A DNA stretch of 11,770 bases, taken from Desulfatitalea sp. (GTDB lineage: Bacteria > Desulfobacterota > Desulfobacteria > Desulfobacterales > Desulfosarcinaceae). A program made the translations under genes and the position numbers. The notes beneath the pieces were generated by a model. That model did no database searches. It had not been told where the DNA came from and saw nothing but the letters and a program-made list of their open reading frames with translations. Shown piece by piece: positions 1-5,886 of this stretch (positions within the stretch are counted from its first letter, which is position 1; each line of letters starts with the position of its first letter). Location: positions 1 to 11,770 of the forward strand of contig JAGTVD010000301.1 of the NCBI GenBank assembly GCA_018224505.1, given 5' to 3'.

Positions 1-82
1 CATAGCCTTCGGGGACAAACACCCTGCGGCATGCTTCCAGCACCATCGTGTCATCATCGATGATCAACATGCGTTCTGTCAT
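1..82 (-). CDS. Response regulator receiver protein, N-terminal fragment
   Basis: Only the first 27 codons are present; the gene runs off the left edge. They read as the first beta strand and helix of a CheY-like receiver: a short hydrophobic strand (MLII), then the acidic-pocket aspartates D9-D11, then a helix. ATG at 82 is supported by an upstream GGGGGAGG on the coding strand. It follows the single-domain regulator 193-576 after a 110-bp gap and could share its transcript. What follows the receiver (sigma-54 AAA+ and HTH, GGDEF, nothing) cannot be seen. Given the three sigma-54-like promoters nearby, an NtrC-type activator is an attractive guess, but it is only a guess. Identity as a receiver is fairly secure for so short a piece. 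Confidence 0.8.
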   Translation of the reverse strand, partial: MTERMLIIDDDTMVLEACRRVFVPEGY

Positions 83-130
83 AAAGCCTCCCCCATCAAT
101 TATGGCCCCTGTACTTCCCGGGGGCCTGTC

Positions 131-144
131 AAGGTCGCGACCTT
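131..144. repeat. 14-bp perfect palindrome between two response-regulator genes
   Basis: AAGGTCGCGACCTT is fully self-complementary and lies in the 110-bp gap (83-192) between the two receiver genes. A second, weaker inverted repeat follows on the coding strand: GGCCCC and GGGGCC arms around an 11-base spacer, roughly 104-126. The palindrome could be a dimeric regulator site or a small hairpin in a read-through transcript. No run of T follows either structure on the minus strand, so termination is not supported. No convincing promoter is visible in the gap. Confidence 0.35.
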
Positions 145-192
145 CAAGTCGGAAAATACCCGAGTGTGCAATGTTTAAAAGCAGAACCAGCT

Positions 193-576
193 TCAATGGT
201 TATGATTTTTTTTCACCTCCGGTACGGAGAATACGATGCTTAAAAGTTCGTCGGGCGTAAACGGTTTGGCGATAAAATGGGCTGCACCGAGCGACCCGGC
301 GGTCTGAATGGTCTCTTGCGTCGGGTAGCCGCTCATGACGATGATCGGCAGGTCCGGTCGCCGGGCCTTGACGATGCGCATCAGTTGCATGCCATCGCGG
401 ACCGGCATCTTGACATCGATGAGCAGCAGAAAAGGCGTCGGTTCGTTCTGGGTATCGATTGTGTCCAAAGCATCGTCCACGGAGGTGGCCATCAGCACCT
501 CGAACCCTTCGGCCTCGAGGATCTTTCGGCAGCTGCGCAACACGATCTCTTCATCGTCGACCACAACTATTTTCAT
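193..576 (-). CDS. Single-domain response regulator (CheY-like receiver)
   Basis: The 127-residue protein is one receiver domain with no output domain. Expected landmarks are all present: acidic pocket D7/D8, phospho-acceptor D54 (in LLIDVKMP), the switch Ser82 in MSGYP, and Lys104 in AKPF. The ATG overlaps the stop of the upstream histidine kinase as ATGA, so the two are probably translationally coupled and form a cognate pair. A stand-alone receiver usually acts as a phosphorelay intermediate or by binding a protein target, so its output is not obvious from sequence. The C-terminus ends in a short basic and His/Asn tail after the last helix. Function as a receiver is certain by family; partner and target are inferred from position. 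Confidence 0.93.
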   Translation of the reverse strand: MKIVVVDDEEIVLRSCRKILEAEGFEVLMATSVDDALDTIDTQNEPTPFLLLIDVKMPVRDGMQLMRIVKARRPDLPIIVMSGYPTQETIQTAGSLGAAHFIAKPFTPDELLSIVFSVPEVKKNHNH

Positions 577-2498
577 GGCTGGCCACCCGTGTGTGTGACG
601 GGCAGCCAGACAAAGAAACGGGTGCCCTTGTTTAGTTCGCTCTGAACGCGGATCTGGCCGCCGTGTCGCTGAACGATGCCCTGGGAGACCGAAAGGCCCA
701 GGCCCGTGCCCTGCCCGACCGCTTTGGTGGTAAAGAACGGGTCGAACAATTTACCCAGATGATCGGGATGAACGCCTGCTCCGGTATCGGCTACGGTGAT
801 CTCGATTCCTTTCCGGGCAGCACCGGTGCCGGACACACCCGCGGCCGTAAAGATTCTGACGCTGTCCCCCGCGGTGGTGGCGTCCAGGGCGTTGATCACA
901 AGGTTGATCATAACACTTTGGATCTGGTTGCGATCCAGTGTCACCAACGGCAGGTTTTCCCCGGGTATGAATTTGACGGCCACACCCTTGACCAGGGCCT
1001 GATTCTCCAGCAAGGCAACGGTGCCGCTGATGATCCTGTTAATGTCGGTGGGCTCGGGGTCCAACTGGGTCTGGCGCGCGAAATCGAGCAGCCCTTTAAC
1101 GATTTTGCGCACCCTTTCGGTGGCCGCTGCAATGGTTTCCAGGTCCGTGCGCACCTCCGCGTCCAGATCCTTGCGACGCAGGAGCATGTGGGTATAGGTC
1201 AGCACGCCGGTCAGGGGATTGTTAATCTCGTGGGCCACTCCGGCGGCCAGGCGCCCCACGCTGGCCTGTTTTGCCGACTGGATGATTTTATCCTCGCTGT
1301 CCGCCTGGCGGCGCTCCATGGCAGCCACCATCTCTTTAAAGGTGCCCTGCAGCACACCGAACTCCCCCCGTTGGATCGGCCCGATCTCCGGTTGCAGGCT
1401 GCCATCGGAGACCTGGCGGCTTGCCTCGATCAGGCGCTGGACCGGCCCCATGATCCGGTTGGCCAGGACAAAACCGAAACTCACGGCCAGTACCATGCCC
1501 CCGGCGGTGATCAGAATGAAAAGGGTCAACGCATTTTTCGGGATGTCGGTGTACTTCTTCTCCTGGGCACCGACATAGAGCATGCCGATACGGTGGCCGT
1601 TGATGTCTTCGATGGGCTCGTAGGCCGTGATGCACCAATCATCCACCACATAGGCGCGTTCGGTCCAGTTGCGGCCCTGGTCGAGCACAGCCGTTTTGAC
1701 TTCCGCCGAAGCGCGCGTGCCGATAGCCCGCCGGCCTTCGGGGGTCAGTACGTTGGTGGCGATGCGGATGTCGTTCAGAAAAATCGTGGCGGTGCCGACA
1801 CTTCTGTTCTTGTAGGTCTCTTTCTGAAAAACCGTATCACGCACGGTATCCACTATGGTTTCGCTGCGGTTGAGCAATTTGCCGCCATACAACACGCCGA
1901 TGACGGCGTTGCCATCGAAGATGGGCACGGCGGCGGCCAAGGCCATGCCGCTGGTCTCCGCCCCGGTGCCGGATGGGTCGCCTTTGGCCGGCAGCGGTAT
2001 GTGCGCCTTCGCGGCCAGTTCAGGGTTTTCCCGCATCAGCATCTCCCGGCTCAGGATCACCGTGCCATCCACCGGTGCCTTGCGTTCAAGGGCCAGGCGA
2101 ACGAGCAGGATCTCATTGGTCTCCGGGACCCTGACGGCTTCGTGGGGACCGATGCGGCACAACATAAGGCTGTTGTCGGTGGTGATCCCGGCAAAATCCA
2201 ATTCCGCGTGCTGGGCCATGTGGCGCAGGTGGTAAAGCAGCTCCGGGTGGTTCCGGTTGGCAACCGCCTGGACAAATCCACTGCCCAGACTGGTGATGTT
2301 CAGGGCCATACGAGTGGTCTTGCCACGGGTGCGGTACATTTCCGAGGCGGCGTTCAGATCCAGCCGTACCCGGTTGGCGGCTTCCCCCACCACATGCTCC
2401 TTGAGCAGCCGCACGCCGGTATAGAGGGAGACCGCCCCCACCGTGAGCGCCACGGCGAGCAAACTGGCGATGAGCTTGGAACGTATTGAGAAAAGCAT
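573..2498 (-). CDS. Membrane sensor histidine kinase with periplasmic Cache domain and HAMP
   Basis: The protein has 641 residues from ATG 2498 and would phosphorylate the receiver encoded just downstream. Domain order: TM1 (about 9-32), a roughly 285-residue extracytoplasmic region typical of Cache sensors (note the AVPIFDGNAVIGVLYGG and EPIEDINGHRIGMLYVG stretches, a duplicated pattern like Cache_3-Cache_2), TM2 (about 322-346), HAMP, then the kinase core. Kinase motifs: H-box His423 in AHEINNPL, N-box NLVINALDA (about 532-540), G1 DTGAG (571-575), F-box FDPFFTT (585-591), G2 GQGTGLGL (595-602). An in-frame TTG at 2528 would add ten residues, but the ATG sits behind GAGGGGAG and at the start of the amphipathic and TM region, so I prefer it. 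A sigma-54-like promoter lies about 75 bp upstream. The ligand is unknown; Cache folds commonly bind small organic acids or amino acids. Confidence 0.93.
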   Translation of the reverse strand: MLFSIRSKLIASLLAVALTVGAVSLYTGVRLLKEHVVGEAANRVRLDLNAASEMYRTRGKTTRMALNITSLGSGFVQAVANRNHPELLYHLRHMAQHAELDFAGITTDNSLMLCRIGPHEAVRVPETNEILLVRLALERKAPVDGTVILSREMLMRENPELAAKAHIPLPAKGDPSGTGAETSGMALAAAVPIFDGNAVIGVLYGGKLLNRSETIVDTVRDTVFQKETYKNRSVGTATIFLNDIRIATNVLTPEGRRAIGTRASAEVKTAVLDQGRNWTERAYVVDDWCITAYEPIEDINGHRIGMLYVGAQEKKYTDIPKNALTLFILITAGGMVLAVSFGFVLANRIMGPVQRLIEASRQVSDGSLQPEIGPIQRGEFGVLQGTFKEMVAAMERRQADSEDKIIQSAKQASVGRLAAGVAHEINNPLTGVLTYTHMLLRRKDLDAEVRTDLETIAAATERVRKIVKGLLDFARQTQLDPEPTDINRIISGTVALLENQALVKGVAVKFIPGENLPLVTLDRNQIQSVMINLVINALDATTAGDSVRIFTAAGVSGTGAARKGIEITVADTGAGVHPDHLGKLFDPFFTTKAVGQGTGLGLSVSQGIVQRHGGQIRVQSELNKGTRFFVWLPVTHTGGQP

Positions 2499-2570
2499 GC
2501 TCCCCTCGCAGGATCCGGTTCTGATCAATGGCGGCCGCTGCCTGGCGTGTGCCGCCTCCTTCTGTGCGGG

Positions 2571-2586
2571 AGCAAAGCGTGTGCCA
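2571..2586 (-). promoter_or_regulatory. Sigma-54 (-24/-12) promoter for the Cache histidine kinase
   Basis: On the minus strand this reads TGGCACACGCTTTGCT. The -24 TGGCAC and -12 TTGCT elements match the RpoN consensus with the required 10 bases between GG and GC; only one conserved-position base differs (A for G after TGGCAC). The predicted start is near 2560, giving a leader of about 60 nt to the ATG at 2498. Location in an intergenic gap and correct orientation strengthen the call. It implies that a sigma-54 activator controls the kinase operon. Confidence 0.7.
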
Positions 2587-2676
2587 TGGGGATGGCAATG
2601 GCTGCATATGGTTCAGCAATTTGATATTATTGTATTAAAAATCGATAATCGGTCGGTTGGGACAAGAGGGGGAGAT

Positions 2677-2689
2677 GGACAGGGTGTCC
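2677..2689. promoter_or_regulatory. GGACA-N3-TGTCC dyad, possible activator or operator site
   Basis: Five-base perfect arms flank a GGG spacer, centred at 2683, about 123 bp upstream of the predicted kinase start. An extra GGACA half-site occurs 17 bp to the left. The arms are short, so chance is a real alternative; position upstream of a sigma-54-like promoter is the main reason to list it. Confidence 0.3.
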
Positions 2690-2724
2690 GGACTTTTTAC
2701 CATTTGTAAACAGCACGGAAAACC

Positions 2725-2751
2725 ATCCCTTGTTGATAGCGGTCAAGGGAT
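2725..2751 (-). terminator. Inverted repeat ATCCCTTG-N11-CAAGGGAT: weak terminator or activator site
   Basis: Eight-base perfect arms around an 11-base spacer lie about 70 bp past the end of the 70-residue gene. In the direction of the redox operon only a short GGTTTTCC follows, so it is a poor intrinsic terminator. It is centred about 178 bp upstream of the predicted kinase start, so an enhancer site is an equally good reading. Confidence 0.3.
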
Positions 2752-2775
2752 TTCTATGGATTGCCAAGATGAGGG

Positions 2776-2803
2776 GGCGGACGGCCGCCACGGCACTCTG
2801 CCG
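2776..2803 (-). terminator. Tandem GC-rich hairpins after the redox operon
   Basis: Two small hairpins follow the stop of the 70-residue gene within 50 bp: CGGCA/TGCCG with a 3-base loop (2791-2803) and GGCGG/CCGCC with a 4-base loop (2776-2789). They could form the 3' end of the operon transcript or protect it from decay. No T-run follows, so a classical intrinsic terminator is not supported. Confidence 0.3.
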
Positions 2804-2822
2804 CCATAAAGGTGCGCGAACC

Positions 2823-3035
2823 CTAATTTTCCAGCAGGCGCAGGCAATCCTGGGGCAGGCGGTGGGTGCCCATACCTTCCAGGCTCACTTCCACCAGGGC
2901 GTCCGGGTCGTTGATGGAGGTGTCCGGGTCGGTGATGATCCCGTGGCGACCGATGAAGCGGTCCATGTAATCCTCCCACATTTCATCGTCGCTGCGGCGG
3001 AAGATCTCTATTTTCTGGCCTCGGCGAAATGACAT
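2823..3035 (-). CDS. Small conserved-looking protein, last gene of the redox operon
   Basis: This encodes 70 residues, soluble and acidic, with no signal peptide or membrane segment. ATG at 3035 has a clear CGAGGTG ribosome site 6-9 bases upstream. The sequence is mixed charge with a basic start (MSFRRGQ), an acidic aromatic stretch (DDEMWEDYMDRFIGRHG), and a C-terminal beta-like end in RLPQDCLRLLEN. The spacing of G, V and P residues suggests a small beta-barrel (KOW/SH3-like) protein that may bind a partner, but I do not recognise a family. It lies 110 bp after the FAD oxidoreductase, same strand, and probably on the same transcript. A role as assembly factor or small subunit of the redox complex is inference from position only. 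The single Cys gives no metal-site pattern. Confidence 0.75.
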   Translation of the reverse strand: MSFRRGQKIEIFRRSDDEMWEDYMDRFIGRHGIITDPDTSINDPDALVEVSLEGMGTHRLPQDCLRLLEN

Positions 3036-3062
3036 TCTGGCACCTCGAAATCCATGGAAAAG

Positions 3063-3146
3063 TTAACGTGCGGCGTCGTTTCCTACGGCCTCCGCAACGT
3101 CGATGCAGACACTGAAAGCGTCCATCATTGCTCCGCCCGCTTTCAT
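3063..3146 (-). CDS. Possible 27-codon small ORF coupled to the FAD oxidoreductase gene
   Basis: An ATG overlaps the TAA stop of the FAD oxidoreductase as TAATG (3148-3144), the usual layout of a translationally coupled gene. It opens a reading frame of 27 codons ending in TAA at 3063-3065. The peptide has an Ala/Gly/Met-rich start (MKAGGAMMDAF), then an acidic and hydrophobic stretch with one Cys. An internal Met pair follows GGGCGGAGCA, which resembles a ribosome site. It matches no family I know and could be chance; the GC-rich inverted repeat CCGCCC/GGGCGG (3133-3158) overlaps it. Listed as a candidate only. Confidence 0.25.
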   Translation of the reverse strand: MKAGGAMMDAFSVCIDVAEAVGNDAAR

Positions 3147-5299
3147 TACAGGGGGCGGTCCAGAGAGATCTGTTTCCTGGCGCACGCATCGCACAGCATG
3201 CGCCGTTCGGTGGTGCGCGTGACGCCCCGGGTCCGGGCACGGACGTATTCGCGGTAGCGGGCCGGGCCCATGGTGACGCCGCAGCTGTCACAGTATAGCA
3301 GCGGCTGGCGACTGAGGATGGTTCCACACAGGTGGAGCACCCGTTCGCCCTTGCGGTCTTCGATCAGCATGGCGTCGTTGGGACAATTGGCGGCGCAGGC
3401 GCCACATGAGATGCACCGTTCCTGGGTGATGCGGAAATCGGTGGGCTTGGGATGGTCGAAGTCCAGATGCCCCAGCTGCAGCGCATCCACTCCCATTTTG
3501 TCCCGGCACACCTCGACGCAGCGCCCGCAGCGGCGGCAAATGTCGCAACGCAGGCAGCGGCGGGCCTCTTCGCGCACCATGTTTTCGGTGTATCCCAACT
3601 CCACCTGCTGAAAGGTGGTGCGCCGCCGATCCATGTTGAGCAGCGGCATATGGGGCCGTTTGAGGGCCATTTTAGTGGCGGCCGGCACCTCGGTCCAGGC
3701 GACCCGCTGACGCCGAACGGGAACGGGCGGCATGTTGGGTTGCGGCAAGTCGTTGAGGTGGCGGTCGATGGCCTGGGCCGCCCGTTTGCCGCCGCCGATG
3801 GCCTCCACCACCGTGGCCGGGCCGGTGACCGCATCGCCGGCGGCGAAGATGCCGGGCACATTGGTGGCCATGGTGGCGGTGTGGACCTGTATCGTGTCGC
3901 GCCGGGTCCAACCCAGCTCCTTGATTTCGTTCAGGCTTTGTTGATCCACCCGTTGACCGATGGCGCTGATGATGGCATCCGCGGGAATGACAAAATCGCT
4001 GCCGTCCACGGGCACCGGAAACATCCGGTCGGAGCCTGGTTTGGCCACCAGCTTGGCTTGCAGGCAGCGCAGGCCGGTCAAATGCCCTTCATGACCTTCG
4101 GCGGCCACCGGTACGGTGAGAAAATGGAATCGGATGTCCTCTTCCTCGGCTTGTTCGATCTCTTCGATGTCGGCCGGCATCTCCGCCCGGGTACGGCGGT
4201 AGGCCAGGATGACGTCGCTGCACCCCAGCCGCAAGCAGGTGCGGGCGGCGTCGATGGCCACGTTGCCGCCGCCGATGATGACCACGCGTTTGCCAGGCAG
4301 GCGTCGGTCGCCCAAGGCCACCCGTTTGAGAAAGTCGATGGCCTGCAGCACTTGGGGAAAATCGTTTTCCCCCTCGATGCCCAGCCGGAAAGAGTCATGG
4401 GCGCCGATGGCCAGGAAGAAGGCTTCGAACCCCTCCGCCCGCAACTGTTCCAGGGTGACGTCGCTTCCCAGGCGGGTGTTGAAACGAAACTCCACCCCCA
4501 GATCTTCGATCATGGCCACTTCACGATCGATCACCTCCCGGGGCAGACGATAACGGGGAATGCCCACCATCATCATGCCGCCGGCCATTGGCAGGGCCTC
4601 CAGGACCCGCACGGTGTAGCCCTTGAGCGCCAGGTAGTAGGCGGCGCTCATGCCGCCGGGGCCGGCGCCGACCACGCACACTTTGCGGTTTTTGGCCCGG
4701 GCGGCCGGGGGGTTGACGTATTCACCCATGGACAAGGCCCGCTCGGCGGCAAAAGCTTTGAGGAATTTGATGCTCACCGGTGTGTCGATACGCCCGCGCA
4801 CGCACATGAATTCACAGGGCCGGGTGCAGACCAGGCCGCACACCCAGGGGAAAGGGTTGTCGCGGCGAATTACTTCGATGGCCTCGGCATCCCGGCCTTC
4901 GCCGATCAGGGCCACGTAGGTCGGTACATCGATGCCCGCCGGGCATGCCATCTGGCAGGGGGCCGGCGCCAGCCGGTCGCAGATTTCGGCGGCGCAGTTT
5001 TCGGTTCGCACATGGCTGTCGAACACCTCCCGGTGCTGATCCAGCGTGTCGCCCATTTCGCTGCCCAGTTCGGCACCGTAGGGATCGGGGGTAAAACCGG
5101 CCAACTCCGTGCTCAGGCGGTCCAGGGCATCAAGGTGTGCTATTTCGGCACGGCCCCAGGCCACGTCCCGCACCAGGGCCGCCATCTGCTCGACCAGACG
5201 GCGGCTGCGGGGGTGTTGCAGGTCATTGCCTTCCGCGGCCCTCTGGAGCCGGGAGAGGGCGTCGTCAACAGGACATCGAGCGGGTGCGGCGTTTTTCAT
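3146..5299 (-). CDS. FAD/NAD(P)-binding oxidoreductase with NuoF-like N-terminus, GltD-like core and C-terminal ferredoxin domain
   Basis: The 717-residue cytoplasmic protein probably moves electrons between NAD(P)H and the Fe-S subunit. Domains in order: residues about 30-107 resemble the C-terminal Fe-S region of NuoF-type subunits (DQHREVFDSHV followed by CAAEIC); a GltD-type Fe-S domain with C115, C119, C154, C158, C162, C166; FAD fold with GAGPGG (211-216); NAD(P) fold with GGGNVAID (343-350) and YRRTRAEMPA (367-376), whose arginines suggest NADPH; AAGDAVTGPATVVEA (486-500) closing the flavin site; then C588/C591/C594/C598 and C629/C632/C635/C639 for two [4Fe-4S] clusters; finally CxxC pairs at 670/673 and 703/706, probably a zinc ribbon or rubredoxin-like knot. 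The frame stays open upstream to 5470, but ATG 5299 follows the ferredoxin gene by 8 bp and is the only sensible start. It resembles glutamate synthase small subunit, but no large subunit is adjacent. Confidence 0.9.
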   Translation of the reverse strand: MKNAAPARCPVDDALSRLQRAAEGNDLQHPRSRRLVEQMAALVRDVAWGRAEIAHLDALDRLSTELAGFTPDPYGAELGSEMGDTLDQHREVFDSHVRTENCAAEICDRLAPAPCQMACPAGIDVPTYVALIGEGRDAEAIEVIRRDNPFPWVCGLVCTRPCEFMCVRGRIDTPVSIKFLKAFAAERALSMGEYVNPPAARAKNRKVCVVGAGPGGMSAAYYLALKGYTVRVLEALPMAGGMMMVGIPRYRLPREVIDREVAMIEDLGVEFRFNTRLGSDVTLEQLRAEGFEAFFLAIGAHDSFRLGIEGENDFPQVLQAIDFLKRVALGDRRLPGKRVVIIGGGNVAIDAARTCLRLGCSDVILAYRRTRAEMPADIEEIEQAEEEDIRFHFLTVPVAAEGHEGHLTGLRCLQAKLVAKPGSDRMFPVPVDGSDFVIPADAIISAIGQRVDQQSLNEIKELGWTRRDTIQVHTATMATNVPGIFAAGDAVTGPATVVEAIGGGKRAAQAIDRHLNDLPQPNMPPVPVRRQRVAWTEVPAATKMALKRPHMPLLNMDRRRTTFQQVELGYTENMVREEARRCLRCDICRRCGRCVEVCRDKMGVDALQLGHLDFDHPKPTDFRITQERCISCGACAANCPNDAMLIEDRKGERVLHLCGTILSRQPLLYCDSCGVTMGPARYREYVRARTRGVTRTTERRMLCDACARKQISLDRPL

Positions 5300-5307
5300 A
5301 GGATATC

Positions 5308-5823
5308 CTAAAAGGCGTTGTCTTCCAGGGCGGCCACCGCCTGGGCATGGCGCACCCGGCGAATTTGAGTGATCTCGTTGCCCTCGCCGAACTGCAGGCA
5401 ATGGGTAATGCACACCGTCACACAAGCCGGCTGAAGGCCCTGGTCGACGCGATCCATGCAAAAGTCGCATTTCACCACTTTACGGGTTTCGCGGTGCCAT
5501 TGGGGCGCCCCCCAGGGGCAAGCGGAGATGCACGCCTTGCAGCCCACGCACAGGTCCGCTTGCACGAACACGATGCCGTCCTTTTCCCGCTTTTGCATGG
5601 CGCCGGTGGGGCAGGCATCCACGCACCATGGCTTTTCGCAATGAAAACAGTGGGTGAAGACAAACGAAGCCCGGGGTTGTCCGCCGATCAGCTTGGGACC
5701 GACGGTGACGATCTGGGACGGTTTGGGGCCCGGGGGCAATGCCTTGTTGGCTTTGCACTGCACTTCACAGGCATGGCAACCGATGCATTTGCGCGTATCT
5801 TGAAACAGGAAATACTGACTCAT
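5308..5823 (-). CDS. Four-cluster 4Fe-4S ferredoxin subunit (PsrB/PhsB/DmsB type)
   Basis: This 171-residue electron-transfer subunit of a DMSO-reductase-family enzyme would wire the molybdenum site to the FAD subunit. Sixteen cysteines are arranged for four [4Fe-4S] clusters: 13/16/19/23, 59/62/67/71, 92/95/98/102 and 119/122/134/138, with one extra Cys at 142. This is the classic pattern of the family. ATG at 5823 follows AAGGAG with good spacing. There is no signal peptide and no C-terminal membrane anchor, consistent with a soluble cytoplasmic complex. It ends 8 bp before the FAD oxidoreductase start and begins 63 bp after the molybdoenzyme stop. In the related membrane complexes this subunit docks on NrfD; here the FAD protein is the only visible acceptor or donor. 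Subunit role is secure by family; direction of electron flow is unknown. Confidence 0.94.
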   Translation of the reverse strand: MSQYFLFQDTRKCIGCHACEVQCKANKALPPGPKPSQIVTVGPKLIGGQPRASFVFTHCFHCEKPWCVDACPTGAMQKREKDGIVFVQADLCVGCKACISACPWGAPQWHRETRKVVKCDFCMDRVDQGLQPACVTVCITHCLQFGEGNEITQIRRVRHAQAVAALEDNAF

Positions 5824-5843
5824 GTGGTTCTCCTTATTGCAAG

Positions 5844-5870
5844 CGGCGACGGCCGCCGGGGCCGCCGCCG
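5844..5870 (-). other. GC hairpin between molybdoenzyme and ferredoxin genes
   Basis: Arms CGGCGACGGC (5844-5853) and GCCGCCGCCG (5861-5870) pair at 9 of 10 positions around a 7-base loop, just upstream of the ferredoxin ribosome site. There is no T-run. It could mark an RNA processing or stability boundary that sets subunit ratios; this is inference, and a GC-rich background makes chance possible. Confidence 0.3.
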
Positions 5871-5886
5871 ATGAATAGACGGTCGA

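Larger units (their letters stand above)
2499..2822. other. 324-bp intergenic region between redox operon and kinase operon
   Basis: No credible gene is seen here. It holds the sigma-54-like promoter (2571-2586), an AT-rich stretch (about 2618-2650), a GGACA-N3-TGTCC dyad (2677-2689) preceded by a further GGACA at 2660-2664 exactly 17 bp away, an 8-bp inverted repeat (2725-2751), and GC-rich hairpins just after the 70-residue gene (2776-2803). The dyads lie roughly 120 and 180 bp upstream of the predicted kinase transcription start, the usual range for enhancer-binding activators. Confidence 0.6.

Noticed and set aside
100..135. TTGACA on the minus strand as a sigma-70 promoter for the truncated receiver gene
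   Set aside because: The only good -10-like sequence (CATAAT) lies 22 bases away, too far for a normal promoter.
663..2489. Long open frame on the plus strand (about 608 codons) opposite the Cache kinase
   Set aside because: It is antisense to a kinase with all expected motifs. The predicted product is rich in G, H, Q and D with no domain pattern, typical of a GC-rich shadow frame.
3452..5311. Long open frame on the plus strand (about 619 codons) opposite the FAD oxidoreductase
   Set aside because: Antisense to a gene with clear FAD, NAD(P) and Fe-S motifs; the product is low in recognisable structure and has shadow-frame composition.
3146..5470. Longer FAD oxidoreductase starting at 5470
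   Set aside because: The extra 57 residues overlap the ferredoxin gene and read as its shadow frame; the ATG at 5299 gives the family-like N-terminus.
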